Origin: Bacteroidota bacterium
Lineage (GTDB): Bacteria > Bacteroidota > Bacteroidia > Palsa-948
NCBI GenBank assembly: GCA_016213405.1
Contig: JACRAM010000125.1
Coordinates: 1 to 64,000 of the forward strand
Direction of reading: 5' to 3'
DNA: 64,000 nt
Part shown: in pieces, positions 1 through 8,265 of the stretch
How the letters are laid out: each line of letters opens with the position of its first letter
Numbering within the stretch: the first letter of the stretch is position 1
Position numbers and translations under genes: made by a program
Notes under the pieces: model-generated
The model's input: the letters and a program-made list of their open reading frames with translations, nothing else
What the model was told of the DNA's origin: nothing
Database searches by the model: none

Positions 1-1341
1 AGCAGTGGCAGTTCCGTTATTCACTGTGCATCCGCTTTGAGTGGAAGTAGCGGTTACGCTCAATGTGTTAACAGAATTTACTGTTACGGTTTGTGTTTGC
101 GTGCAGCCGTTGGCATCGGTAACAGTAATGGAATAATTTCCTGCTACCAATCCTGTGGCGGTTTGTGTGGTTTGCGCGGAAGGATTCCATAAATAAGTAT
201 AACCTGTTGTTCCACCCGAAGCATTCGCGGTAGCAGTTCCTGTGTTTGCGCTGCAAGCGGCAGCAGTGGCAGTGGCGGTTGCAGTAAGAAGGGCGGGTTG
301 TGTGATGGTAACAACAGCCGAATCAGCGCTGCCGAGAGAATCAATTACAGTTACCGAATAAGTTCCTGCGCAAAGCCCGGTGGCGATTTGAGTGGTTTGA
401 CTGTTACTCCAATTATAAGTATAAGGACTTAGTCCTCCTGATGGCACTACTGTAGCAGTGCCAATGCATTGACCGTTGCAAAGAACATTAGTGGCTGTAA
501 CAGTTACACCTAGCGCAGAAGGTCCGCATCTACATGTTCCTGTATCTACTTCAATAGCAGTGATTGTATTATTATAGGAATCTTTAGACCAGAGAGCCAA
601 CTTGGGAGCAAAGTTAATATTATCGCAAGCCAAATCTTCATCCCTGCCACCCGGGGTAAAAAAAGAACTAATGAAACTTCCTGTAGTTTTGGTAACCTTT
701 ACAATCTGACCGTTTCCATCCTGTCCGAGAAAAAGAACACCATTACCCGCTACCACACCACTTATAGAACTGCCTACAGCCGGGTATAAAACTCCCAAAT
801 AAGTTCCATTATCCCGAAAGTGGTCAATGCCCATGTTTACATCGTCACTAACCCAAACAGTACTATCGCTGGGGTCATAAGCAATGCCATCTATAAATCC
901 TATAGGAGAATTAGGGGATGTAAACTGAAAAGTAGACATTCCGGTAGCAGGGTCAATCAAATAAACACTTGCCGGAGAGCCGCTATTATCGGTTCCGGCC
1001 CAAAACTTCTGACGGTTATTATCCCAAGAGATAGCGCCAAAAGAAATGGGTGCTCCGCTTGAAACATCCGTCAAAGGCACAGTACCTAATAAAGTTCCAT
1101 ACATATCTATCTTATAAAGAAAAGCCGAGTAAGTGTTTGTGTAATATAAATTTCCATTGCAGTCCACCTCAACCCCGATTCCGCAGCAGGAAGTGCTCAG
1201 AACAGGAACGGTGATTTGCGCTAACTGCGTTCCGACTTGTCCAATAACCATAGAACTCGAAAAAAAACAAAAGGCAAAAATTCTATAGCCCAGACAAAAA
1301 TTTCTAAAAGCGCCAAGAGAAAATTTAAGAGAGTATAGCAT
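1..1341 (-). CDS. SprB-repeat surface protein, 3' end outside window
   Basis: An open frame runs leftward from ATG at 1341 to base 1 without a stop (447 codons), so the C-terminus lies outside the window. After a hydrophobic N-terminus (about residues 1-35), residues 36-250 resemble an NHL/beta-propeller-like repeat region with phrases such as GIGVEVDCNGNLYY and GFIDGIAYDPSDSTVWV. From about residue 270 there are SprB-type repeats of the form CxGxxTGTATxxxSGG, YTYLWNPSAQTTQTATGL and AGNYSITVTDANGCT, about 75-80 residues each. In Flavobacterium, SprB-repeat proteins are large T9SS-exported cell-surface adhesins involved in gliding. A C-terminal sorting domain is expected but cannot be seen. 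The family call is firm; the exact role is inference. Confidence 0.85.
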   Translation of the reverse strand, partial: MLYSLKFSLGAFRNFCLGYRIFAFCFFSSSMVIGQVGTQLAQITVPVLSTSCCGIGVEVDCNGNLYYTNTYSAFLYKIDMYGTLLGTVPLTDVSSGAPISFGAISWDNNRQKFWAGTDNSGSPASVYLIDPATGMSTFQFTSPNSPIGFIDGIAYDPSDSTVWVSDDVNMGIDHFRDNGTYLGVLYPAVGSSISGVVAGNGVLFLGQDGNGQIVKVTKTTGSFISSFFTPGGRDEDLACDNINFAPKLALWSKDSYNNTITAIEVDTGTCRCGPSALGVTVTATNVLCNGQCIGTATVVPSGGLSPYTYNWSNSQTTQIATGLCAGTYSVTVIDSLGSADSAVVTITQPALLTATATATAAACSANTGTATANASGGTTGYTYLWNPSAQTTQTATGLVAGNYSITVTDANGCTQTQTVTVNSVNTLSVTATSTQSGCTVNNGTATA

Positions 1342-1464
1342 TGTAATTTCTTTTATGTTATTTTATGAGAATAAGTTTTGTTACTGTTCGGGTTATTTGT
1401 CACTGGAAATATACACATTATTTAAATTAACAAGTGGTTATTACTATTTTATTTAACCATTTGA

Positions 1465-2451
1465 TTATTCCTCATCATGTCCTTTGGACGGTTTTCCGGT
1501 CTTCCACATTTTTTCAGTTTCTTTTTCAGCGGTCTTGAGTGAATCAGAAACTTCTTTGGTGAGCAGGCGGTCGAGGTTGGGTTTGCCTGCATTCATCCAG
1601 GCGGTGAACCAGAAACTTCCCACATCAATGATTGACTGGCGCATTCTTCGCTCCACCATTCCGTTCAGTTTTTTTTCATACGCATTTGAATATTCTTCGG
1701 AATAAACTTTAGTCATCATGTTTCCTTTGTTCTCGAAAGAATATTTTTTATCTGCGCTCCAATACGCGTTGAGATCGGCTTCAAACTTCAGCACCGAATC
1801 TTTTTCAGCATTGCTCTCTTTCACGATTTGCCAGATTCTGTCATTTATTTTATCTACAAACTGCGCCTTGCCGGTAAACAAATCCCACTTGTCTGCAAAT
1901 AATTCCGGAATGCGCGATTCCCAAAAAGCGTGAATGCCTTTTTGATTGGTGAACTGCCCGTTATAGTTTTCCGTTGTGTGAAGCGGCACGTGTGCATCTT
2001 CTATATAATGTCCGATATTGGCAGAGAGATAAAGAATCCTGTCCACATTTTCTTCCTTGAATGCTGCCGTGAGGCGATACATCATTGTTTCGACATACCA
2101 GGGAACGATGCCATACGCATTGAGCGTATCTTCAGAATATTTTTTCACCGCGTCTTTCCAATGATGTGGAACTGAATCAAAAGGACTTTTTCCGTAATGG
2201 TCAATGTCAATGTAATGGCGTGCCGCTTCATCGGGATTGGAATGCCTGCGCCTGTCAGGGTCAACGGCATGGGCTGTGATGTAATCAATATTTTTTTTGT
2301 AGAACGTAATCATCTCAGGCGGAAGCGTGAACACCGCCAGCTGATTTATTTTTTTATGGGCGAAGAAACCCCAGGGGGAAGCAGAAGTAGGCAACAGGCA
2401 GTAGGCAATTGGCAAAAGGAAATAAAGAAGAAAAAACTTTTTGCGTGACAC
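1465..2451 (-). CDS. Zinc-dependent phospholipase C / S1-P1 nuclease-like secreted protein
   Basis: 328 residues with a GTG start at 2451. The signal peptide (about 1-25) ends just before WGFFAHKK; in this fold the mature N-terminal Trp is a zinc ligand. Further likely ligands appear in order: HAVDPDRRR, HYIDIDHY, HYIEDAHVPLH and HAFWES, the His/Asp/Glu pattern of the S1/P1 nuclease and zinc phospholipase C superfamily. The substrate (phospholipid or nucleic acid) cannot be decided from sequence. The signal peptide (PIAYCLLPTSA) is encoded by a TTGCCTACTGCC-type tandem repeat also seen at 22541-22570. It stands alone on the minus strand, about 28 bp downstream of the next gene on that strand. 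Confidence 0.8.
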   Translation of the reverse strand: MSRKKFFLLYFLLPIAYCLLPTSASPWGFFAHKKINQLAVFTLPPEMITFYKKNIDYITAHAVDPDRRRHSNPDEAARHYIDIDHYGKSPFDSVPHHWKDAVKKYSEDTLNAYGIVPWYVETMMYRLTAAFKEENVDRILYLSANIGHYIEDAHVPLHTTENYNGQFTNQKGIHAFWESRIPELFADKWDLFTGKAQFVDKINDRIWQIVKESNAEKDSVLKFEADLNAYWSADKKYSFENKGNMMTKVYSEEYSNAYEKKLNGMVERRMRQSIIDVGSFWFTAWMNAGKPNLDRLLTKEVSDSLKTAEKETEKMWKTGKPSKGHDEE

Positions 2452-2478
2452 AGAAAATTATTTTCCGTAAAGATAGAA

Positions 2479-3543
2479 TTACTTCACAACAGCAAGTTGT
2501 TTTGTAATTGAGTATTTATCGGAATGAATGCTGAGATAATAAATTCCAGCCGGCTGAGAAGAAAGGTCAATTTGAAAATTTGAGGATGTGCTAATGTGCT
2601 GATAAATGCATTCTCCAAATACATTATATATTTTTATTTGCACATTTTGGAATTGTCTCAATTGCATACTAAAGATTCCACTTGATGGATTGGGGAAGAT
2701 GGAAATACTATTCTCTGCGGAATTATTTTGAACTCCGGTAGGAGGATTTCCTCCAATAGAAGTTTTTAATGATGAACGGCAGCTATTGATAGAATTCCAC
2801 ATAACTGCTTTTTGTCCGGAAGTGAAAAAACATTTATTCCCATCATCACTGAATGTCATATAGTTCAGGCAAAGCAGGAATTGAGCCAACCCGCTGCAAG
2901 TATCAATGAATAATGGTGAACAAATGCCATCCGCTGTATAAGTATCTGGAATGCCATCTACATCAACTGCACAGGAATTTCCAACAGTATGAAATAATCC
3001 AAACCAATGACCCAGTTCACTGCTTGCTGTTCTGCCATATTGATACGGAGCACAAGTTCCCGGTGAAGTCAAACTTCCTGCAGTGCAGTAATGTATTACC
3101 AATGCATCTGTACCAGCAGCTCCGCATGGAAATTGCGCATACCCTAACAATCCTCCGCCAAGGTTGCATACATATATATTAAGGTAACTATCCCTGTCCC
3201 AAATGTCGTCTCCGCCAGATGCATTAGACATCATTGCATTGTTAGTTGTGAAAGAAGCAACAGTCGTCTGCTTGTGAATAATTCCATTTGTAGCATTTCC
3301 ATTCGGGTCTTGCTGTGCTAAAACAAATTGTATTTCTGTATTTATATCCTGCGCATACGTGCCAGCGCAAGTTGTGTCTGAATAATCAGAATTCAATTGC
3401 TGAAGCTGCTGTAGAACCTGCGAATTGGAAATATTCTGTGCAGCACTATTGTAAATCACATGAAACACGGTTGGAATTACAATCGGCTGAGAAAATAGTT
3501 TCCCGCAGAGAGCAATAAAGAGAAGAGTAAATATTTTTTTCAT
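2479..3543 (-). CDS. M43-type secreted metalloprotease homologue with T9SS sorting domain; zinc motif altered
   Basis: 354 residues. Signal peptide 1-18 (ends LFSQ). Residues 20-255 match the pappalysin-like M43 metalloprotease domain of Bacteroidota, with QFVLAQQDPNG, YLNIYVCNLGG and a Met-turn region NYMTFSDD. The family zinc motif HExxHxxGxxH reads SELGHWFGLFH (175-185): the first His is replaced by Ser (codon AGT). Catalysis is therefore probably weakened or lost, unless another residue substitutes. Residues about 282-354 form a type A T9SS sorting domain (FPNPSSGIF ... YNVFGECI ... GIYYLSI ... KQLAVVK). A TAnnTTTG promoter lies at 3563-3570. A paralogue with intact HExxH is at 57869-59962. 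Confidence 0.85.
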   Translation of the reverse strand: MKKIFTLLFIALCGKLFSQPIVIPTVFHVIYNSAAQNISNSQVLQQLQQLNSDYSDTTCAGTYAQDINTEIQFVLAQQDPNGNATNGIIHKQTTVASFTTNNAMMSNASGGDDIWDRDSYLNIYVCNLGGGLLGYAQFPCGAAGTDALVIHYCTAGSLTSPGTCAPYQYGRTASSELGHWFGLFHTVGNSCAVDVDGIPDTYTADGICSPLFIDTCSGLAQFLLCLNYMTFSDDGNKCFFTSGQKAVMWNSINSCRSSLKTSIGGNPPTGVQNNSAENSISIFPNPSSGIFSMQLRQFQNVQIKIYNVFGECIYQHISTSSNFQIDLSSQPAGIYYLSIHSDKYSITKQLAVVK

Positions 3544-3562
3544 GTTGATTGAATTATAAAGT

Positions 3563-3570
3563 CAAAGGTA
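3563..3570 (-). promoter_or_regulatory. Bacteroidota -7 promoter box TACCTTTG
   Basis: Matches the TAnnTTTG consensus exactly and lies 19 bp upstream of the ATG of the M43-like gene. No clear -33 TTTG at the usual spacing was confirmed. Confidence 0.55.
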
Positions 3571-3658
3571 TGTAATAGGATTGTATTCGCCAAATCAGCT
3601 TTTTAACTGCTGTTTCAATCCATTAATCCCGCAGGATTCTCCATCCAACGGGATTAAT

Positions 3659-3666
3659 TACTTTTG
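3659..3666 (+). promoter_or_regulatory. Bacteroidota -7 promoter box TACTTTTG
   Basis: An exact TAnnTTTG match 18 bp upstream of ATG 3685. It overlaps an upstream in-frame TTG at 3664, which argues that 3685, not 3664, is the start of the serine hydrolase. Confidence 0.55.
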
Positions 3667-3684
3667 AACCTCAAAATATTATCT

Positions 3685-5337
3685 ATGAAAAAACTTTTTT
3701 TCAGAGCCCATCCTAAATCCTTCCCTAAGGGAAGGACTTTGTATATATTACTTTTACTTTTCTCCCTTCCCTTCGGGAAGGGCTGGGGATGGGCTCTTGC
3801 TCAACCCACCTTCGTCAAAGATAGTTTAGATAAATACGTTGAGCGCGAAATGAAACGTTGGAATGTTCCCGGTTCGGCAGTCGCAATTGTGAAAGACGGA
3901 AAAGTGGTGGTGATGAAAGGGTATGGAGTGCGTGCAATTAAAGTCTCCTCCAATGAAGGGGATTTAGGGGAAGCTGTAGATGAGAATACGTTGTTCCAGA
4001 TTGCATCCAACACAAAAGCATTCACTGCTACATCACTTGCTTTGCTTGATGTTCAAAAAAGAATTGCGCTGGATGATAAAGTCACCAAATGGCTTCCCTA
4101 CTTCAAATTGAACGATGAACTTGCATCACGTGAAGTAACTGTAAAAGATTTGCTCTGCCACCGAATCGGCTTCCAGACATTTCAAAGTGATTTACTGAAC
4201 TGGAACTGCAATCTCTCCCGCAAGGAACTCATCACGAACATGCGCAACGTGAAACCGGTTTACAGTTTCCGTTCTCATTACGGTTACTGCAATGCCGCAT
4301 TTCTCACAGCGGGAGAAATAATTCCGGCTGTAACTGATACGAGTTGGGATGATTTTCTGAAATATCATTTCTTCATTCCGCTGAAGATGAATCATACTTC
4401 CACTACCTACAAAACAATTATTGCCGATAACAACGCTAGCAAACCTTACACGATTGTTGACGATAAATTAGTGCTTCTCCCCTATGCCAACGTGGATAAT
4501 CTTGGTCCGGCTGCGAGTATAAATTCCTGCGTGAAGGATTTAGCGAACTGGCTCCTTATGCAATTAGACAGCGGAAAGTTTGAAGGCAAACAAGTTGTTC
4601 CGTTTGAAGCCTTGCAAATGACACGCGCTTCCAACTCAATTGTTTCGGATATGAATCCGAGAATGGGTTCTAACTTTCAGATGTATGGGCTTGGATGGTT
4701 CACGCTTGATTATTACGGAAAAAAAATCATCCGACATGATGGAGGCGCGGATGGTTTCGTTACAACAACTTGTTTTGTTCCTTCTCTGAATCTTGGAATT
4801 GTTGTATTGACCAATACGGATGCAAATGCGTTTTATGCAGCATTGCGCACACAAATTATTGACGCCTTCATGAATCTTCCTTACCAAAATCACAGCGAAC
4901 GAATTTACAAAGCAGTTTCGGCAAATACAAAACTGGATAATGCGGAAATAAATAAAATGCGTGAGGTCGCTGCTAAAAAACCGAAACCTGCAATAAAAAA
5001 TGAAGATTACTCAGGGAAATATAGAAATGAGGTGTATGGAGAAATCGAAATTACCTCATCCCCTAACCCTTCTCCTAAAGGAGAAGAGAGTTTAACTGTT
5101 CACTTTTCACATCATCCATTTCTCACAGGAAAACTGGAGCCGATGGGAGAGAATGATTTTCTCTGCACTTACAGCGTTGCCACTTATGGAATAAAGAAAA
5201 TAAATTTTGTTGCCTCACCCTCTTATCCCTCTCCTCATGGAGAGGGAAGTAAACAGCCAGCACAAAAAGTAAAAAGTGTAATCATTCGCGTAAATGATTT
5301 TGTGGATATGATGGAGTATGAATTCACAAAAGAATAA
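3685..5337 (+). CDS. Serine hydrolase, class C beta-lactamase/esterase family
   Basis: 550 residues from ATG 3685. Exported or membrane-attached penicillin-binding-like hydrolase. The motifs are present: SxxK in IASNTKAF, YxN in HYGYCNAAF, and HDGG in place of KTG. An extra C-terminal domain (DYSGKYRNEVYGEIEI...) is common in Bacteroidota homologues. The substrate is unknown (peptidoglycan peptide, D-amino acid peptide or ester). Oddity: at least four palindromic repeat elements are read in frame. A 95-bp composite provides most of the signal peptide (residues about 7-38), a degenerate copy lies near residues 87-97, and two copies sit in the C-terminal domain (PNPSPKGEE and SYPSPHGEG). It is monocistronic and followed by a hairpin region. 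Confidence 0.88.
   Translation: MKKLFFRAHPKSFPKGRTLYILLLLFSLPFGKGWGWALAQPTFVKDSLDKYVEREMKRWNVPGSAVAIVKDGKVVVMKGYGVRAIKVSSNEGDLGEAVDENTLFQIASNTKAFTATSLALLDVQKRIALDDKVTKWLPYFKLNDELASREVTVKDLLCHRIGFQTFQSDLLNWNCNLSRKELITNMRNVKPVYSFRSHYGYCNAAFLTAGEIIPAVTDTSWDDFLKYHFFIPLKMNHTSTTYKTIIADNNASKPYTIVDDKLVLLPYANVDNLGPAASINSCVKDLANWLLMQLDSGKFEGKQVVPFEALQMTRASNSIVSDMNPRMGSNFQMYGLGWFTLDYYGKKIIRHDGGADGFVTTTCFVPSLNLGIVVLTNTDANAFYAALRTQIIDAFMNLPYQNHSERIYKAVSANTKLDNAEINKMREVAAKKPKPAIKNEDYSGKYRNEVYGEIEITSSPNPSPKGEESLTVHFSHHPFLTGKLEPMGENDFLCTYSVATYGIKKINFVASPSYPSPHGEGSKQPAQKVKSVIIRVNDFVDMMEYEFTKE
3703..3797. repeat. Composite palindromic element (family A pair) inside signal-peptide coding region
   Basis: Two hairpin units face each other: a forward unit with CCTTCCCTAAGGGAAGG and a reverse unit with CCCTTCCCTTCGGGAAGGG. 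The outer ends form a perfect 11-bp inverted repeat, AGAGCCCATCC (3703-3713) and GGATGGGCTCT (3787-3797). The spacer is T-rich and encodes the hydrophobic core LYILLLLFS of the signal peptide. Confidence 0.85.
3943..3974. repeat. Degenerate family A palindromic element, reverse orientation
   Basis: CTCCTCC-AATG-AAGGGG followed by ATTTAGGGGAAGCT, an eroded hairpin plus lead sequence. It encodes the peptide SSNEGDLGEA within the serine hydrolase. The match is weaker than in the other copies. Confidence 0.5.
5054..5087. repeat. Family A palindromic element, forward orientation, in serine hydrolase
   Basis: Lead CCTCATCCCCTAA followed by the hairpin CCTTCTCC-TAAA-GGAGAAG. It is read in frame as the peptide SSPNPSPKGEE in the C-terminal domain. 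Confidence 0.75.
5213..5249. repeat. Family A palindromic element, forward orientation, in serine hydrolase
   Basis: Lead CCTCACCCTCTTA followed by the hairpin CCCTCTCC-TCAT-GGAGAGGG. It is read in frame as the peptide SPSYPSPHGEGS near the C-terminus. Confidence 0.75.
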
Positions 5338-5435
5338 GTTCCAAGTATCAAGTCCCAATCCCCAAGTCACAAGAAATCAAGAACGGGTGTATCCTTGGAA
5401 CTTGGAATTTGGAATTTGGAATTTGGGGCTTTGTT
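5336..5435. repeat. Intergenic inverted repeat of CAAGTTCC/GGAACTTG type
   Basis: Starts at the serine hydrolase stop. AAGTTCCAAG (5336-5345) and CTTGGAACTT (5394-5403) form a perfect 10-bp inverted repeat. The right arm continues as tandem TTGGAAT units. Similar CAAGTTCC tandem units occur at 19512-19546 as part of a signal-peptide coding region. It may act as a terminator between convergent genes, but no clean T run follows the stem. Confidence 0.6.
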
Positions 5436-5445
5436 TTTTCTCCCT

Positions 5446-6171
5446 TTAGGGGTGGGGAACCAGCGCTCCTTCCTTATATATAGGAATAACTCTTGTTTGA
5501 TTTGGCGTAAGGCAGTAACGCACATCTTCTTTCAAGTTTAATTTTGCAAGACGTTCTTTGTGCGAAGATTCGGTCAGGAATTTATTGGGATTCTTTTTCG
5601 CCATTTGCGAAAGATATTTCAGTGCAAGGCACGCATCTCCAAAATCATATTTCTCCGAGCGTTTTGAAATCTCATCCGTTACTGCACCGGCAAAAACAGC
5701 GTCTTCCAGATTGAATTTATTTTTCCATCCCGAACAAAGAAGAAGAATATTTCTGTCTTCCGAAATAAGAAAATTACACAGAGCATCAATATTCAGAAAA
5801 GAACCAATAACAATTTTGTAAGCGTCTTTTGCAGCTTCAATTGCCTGAGTGCCATTGGTAGTGGTGAGTACAATGGTTTTTCCTTTTATATGTTCGCCCA
5901 TGTAATGAAACGGAGAATTGCCAAAATCAAAACCATCTACTGGCAATCCGTTTCTTTCCGCTCCAACTAAAAAACCTTTCTGCTTATATGCTTTTGCTTC
6001 TTCAAGTCTTGCGACAGGAATAATTTTTTCCGCACCATTCTCAAAAGCTGTACAGATGGCTGAAGTTGCACGAAGGACATCAATGATAACAACTATATTT
6101 TCTTCGTCCTTGTAAACAGGATAGAGATAAGGAGAAAAACAGGCATCTATTTTCAATTTCTTTTCTTCCAT
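5446..6171 (-). CDS. comB: 2-phosphosulfolactate phosphatase family (ComB)
   Basis: 241 residues. Signature stretches of the ComB family are seen: VIIDVLRATSAICTAFENGA, GAERNGLPVDGFDFGNSP, KTIVLTTTNGTQAI and LLCSGWKNKFNLEDAVFAGA. In methanogens ComB removes phosphate from 2-phosphosulfolactate on the way to coenzyme M. Bacterial homologues are usually linked to sulfolactate or other sulfonates. This bacterium is not expected to make coenzyme M, so the physiological product is inference. The ATG at 6171 shares one base with the gcvT stop (TAATG), suggesting translational coupling. The last codons (VPHP) run into a partial palindromic repeat at 5440-5458, which may have replaced the original C-terminus. 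Confidence 0.85.
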   Translation of the reverse strand: MEEKKLKIDACFSPYLYPVYKDEENIVVIIDVLRATSAICTAFENGAEKIIPVARLEEAKAYKQKGFLVGAERNGLPVDGFDFGNSPFHYMGEHIKGKTIVLTTTNGTQAIEAAKDAYKIVIGSFLNIDALCNFLISEDRNILLLCSGWKNKFNLEDAVFAGAVTDEISKRSEKYDFGDACLALKYLSQMAKKNPNKFLTESSHKERLAKLNLKEDVRYCLTPNQTRVIPIYKEGALVPHP

Positions 6172-7274
6172 TACTTTTTCAAAAACGGAATCTTAATTAT
6201 TTTTGCTTTAAGATTTTTGTCGCGAATCTTAATAAAGATTTCAGAATCCGGTTTTGAGAATTCTGTTTTCACATAACCCATTCCGATTCCTTTGTTCAGT
6301 GAAGGAGATTGGGTACCAGATGTTACTTTTCCAAGAACATTTCCATTAGCATCAGTTATTTCATAATCATGGCGGGGAATTCCGCGGTCAACCATTTCAA
6401 AGGCTACAAGTTTTTTTGCAACTCCTTTTTCTTTTTGTTCTTTCAGATTTTTTGAATTGGTGAACTCTTTTGTGAATTTTGTTATCCATCCGAGACCTGC
6501 TTCCAAAGGTGAAGTGGTATCATCAATATCATTTCCATAGAGACAAAAGCCCATTTCCAATCTCAATGTATCGCGTGCTCCAAGCCCGATTGGTTTTATT
6601 CCGAATTCTTTTCCGGTTTCCATGATTGCATCCCACATTTTTTCAGCGTCCTTGTTCCATACATAAATTTCAAAACCTCCTGCGCCTGTATAACCAGTGT
6701 TAGAAATTATCACATCATCGCATCCTGCCATTTTTCCTGTGTCAAAAGCATAATATTCCATCTTAGACAAATCAATGTCCGTTAATTTTTGAAGAGTAGT
6801 AATTGCTTTTGGACCCTGCACGGCAAACAAACTCAAATCATCGCTAATGTTTTTCATTTCAACTCCAAATGTATTGTGTTTCGAAATCCAGTTCCAGTCT
6901 TTTTCAATGTTCGAAGCATTCACAACCAAATAATATTCGTTCGCATCCCAGCGGTACACGAGCAAATCATCTACCATTCCACCTTTATCATTCGGCAAAC
7001 ACGTATACTGAACTTTTTTATCTGTAAGTTTAGATGCGTCATTGGAAGTTACAAGTTGAATGAGGTCAAGCGCTTTTTCACCTTTGAGCATAAATTCTCC
7101 CATGTGGCTTACGTCAAAAATGCCGACAGAGTTTCTCACCGTTAAATGTTCATCGTTCAAACCTGAATAAGAAACCGGCATATTGAAACCTGCAAAGGGA
7201 ACCATCTTTGCTCCAAGTGAAATATGCCTGTGTGTGATTGCTGTGTTTTTCATTTGCTCTACAAGAGTTTCCAT
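6171..7274 (-). CDS. gcvT: Aminomethyltransferase, glycine cleavage T protein
   Basis: 367 residues from ATG 7274 ([17 protein letters not shown]); a second start at 7253 is possible. The frame is open further upstream to 7454, but that extension is not GcvT-like and overlaps the divergent gene and both promoters, so it is excluded. T-protein hallmarks are [55 protein letters not shown] and [12 protein letters not shown]. It moves the aminomethyl carbon of the H-protein-bound glycine intermediate to tetrahydrofolate, releasing ammonia and methylene-THF. The start lies 27 bp downstream of a TAnnTTTG box at 7301-7308. It is coupled to comB. Confidence 0.93.
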   Translation of the reverse strand: METLVEQMKNTAITHRHISLGAKMVPFAGFNMPVSYSGLNDEHLTVRNSVGIFDVSHMGEFMLKGEKALDLIQLVTSNDASKLTDKKVQYTCLPNDKGGMVDDLLVYRWDANEYYLVVNASNIEKDWNWISKHNTFGVEMKNISDDLSLFAVQGPKAITTLQKLTDIDLSKMEYYAFDTGKMAGCDDVIISNTGYTGAGGFEIYVWNKDAEKMWDAIMETGKEFGIKPIGLGARDTLRLEMGFCLYGNDIDDTTSPLEAGLGWITKFTKEFTNSKNLKEQKEKGVAKKLVAFEMVDRGIPRHDYEITDANGNVLGKVTSGTQSPSLNKGIGMGYVKTEFSKPDSEIFIKIRDKNLKAKIIKIPFLKK

Positions 7275-7300
7275 ATAAATATGATTAAAAGGTATCTGTG

Positions 7301-7308
7301 CAAAAGTA
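7301..7308 (-). promoter_or_regulatory. Bacteroidota -7 promoter box TACTTTTG for gcvT-comB
   Basis: An exact TAnnTTTG match with its 3' end 26 bp upstream of ATG 7274. The divergent box for the plus-strand gene lies 36 bp away at 7344-7351. Confidence 0.5.
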
Positions 7309-7343
7309 AAATTATTCAAGTATATAATCTGTGCGATGTTGCC

Positions 7344-7351
7344 TATCTTTG
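7344..7351 (+). promoter_or_regulatory. Bacteroidota -7 promoter box TATCTTTG
   Basis: An exact TAnnTTTG match 17 bp upstream of the TTG start at 7369, supporting that unusual start. Confidence 0.5.
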
Positions 7352-7368
7352 AGAAATAATTTTTACAG

Positions 7369-7866
7369 TTGAAAAAAATATTTCTTCTCCTGTTTCTTGG
7401 CTTCATTTCCATTCCTTTTTTTGGGCAGGAAGGTCTTTTAATCCGTAATCTCAAAAACGGAAAAGGATGGATGTATGAAAAAAATTCGCGGGTAACATAT
7501 ATTCTCTTTCACGAACAGGAATACACAACAGGAATATTGAATGCTTTGCTTGATTCTTCAGTTGTTTTCGGAAAAGATACGGTGCGGCTGAAAGACATTG
7601 CAGGCATCCGAAAAAAATCTCCGAGTCATAATATCACCCGCATAATAGGTTTGCCGCTTATGCTCATCGGAAGTTTATTTATGGGAGATGGTGTTGCAGG
7701 AATGATTTCAAATCCTGATTCTGATGGAGGAACAAAACTTTTTTTACTGGGAGCAGGAGTTTTTGCGCTTGGCTACATTCCTTATATGTTTGAAATGAAA
7801 GACCTCACTGTCGGATTTAAAGGAGAATGGTCACTTGAAATATGTAAAGGATGTGTGCTGCGTTAA
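7369..7866 (+). CDS. Conserved-looking exported or membrane protein, function unknown
   Basis: 165 residues, TTG start. A signal peptide ([19 protein letters not shown]) is followed by a soluble part with [12 protein letters not shown] (residues 83-94) and two hydrophobic segments (about 103-120 and 127-142). The C-terminus ends in a Cys-containing tail (CKGCVLR). The arrangement resembles Bacteroidota proteins in which a small sensor-like region precedes two membrane helices, but I do not recognise a named family. It is divergent from gcvT and followed by the MITE-like element. Confidence 0.7.
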   Translation: MKKIFLLLFLGFISIPFFGQEGLLIRNLKNGKGWMYEKNSRVTYILFHEQEYTTGILNALLDSSVVFGKDTVRLKDIAGIRKKSPSHNITRIIGLPLMLIGSLFMGDGVAGMISNPDSDGGTKLFLLGAGVFALGYIPYMFEMKDLTVGFKGEWSLEICKGCVLR

Positions 7867-7925
7867 TATCATCGGGCAGGCAAGTTGTTTTTCTTCAACT
7901 ATTTTTCTGACTATAATAAGTAAAT

Positions 7926-8172
7926 AGGTATATGCACATAAGAATCCCAAGCATGACAGGACTTGTCCAAACTCTGCGGCTCTCTGCGAAAATCTCAGCG
8001 TTCTCTGCGGTTAGGTTTCCATCCCTTCGGGAAAAATTTTTAACCGCTGAGTTCACAGAGAAAAATCACGCTGAGAACTTTACCCCGTTGGATTCACCCC
8101 GTAGGTCGGACGACCAACGGGGCAAGGAGAAATACAAGAATTAACTATACGGCAACCTAAGTGCATATACCT
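7926..8172. mobile_element. MITE-like element with perfect 12-bp terminal inverted repeats and 10-bp target duplication
   Basis: The 247-bp element begins AGGTATATGCAC and ends GTGCATATACCT (exact reverse complements). It is flanked by identical ATAAGTAAAT at 7916-7925 and 8173-8182. It has no coding capacity for a transposase. The interior holds nested repeats: CTCTGCG/CGCAGAG-like inverted segments, a CCCGTTGG...CCAACGGGG palindrome and a TCCATCCCTTCGGGA segment. This is the classic structure of a non-autonomous DDE transposon copy. The intergenic stretch 7867-8265 contains nothing else apart from the promoter of the next gene. Confidence 0.85.
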
Positions 8173-8241
8173 ATAAGTAAATTAACATTATGTTGTTTTC
8201 AAATCCCAAATCCTCTTTCTAATTCCTGAATTGAATTGTTC

Positions 8242-8249
8242 TATCTTTG
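8242..8249 (+). promoter_or_regulatory. Bacteroidota -7 promoter box TATCTTTG
   Basis: An exact TAnnTTTG match 16 bp upstream of ATG 8266. Confidence 0.5.
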
Positions 8250-8265
8250 AACACAAATTACATCT

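Noticed and set aside
820-1062. Plus-strand open frame opposite the SprB-type gene
   Set aside because: Shadow of the minus-strand coding sequence; no recognisable protein.
6171-7454. Longer GcvT start at 7454
   Set aside because: The extra N-terminal residues are basic and unrelated to GcvT, and the region contains two divergent promoter boxes and the start of the opposite gene.
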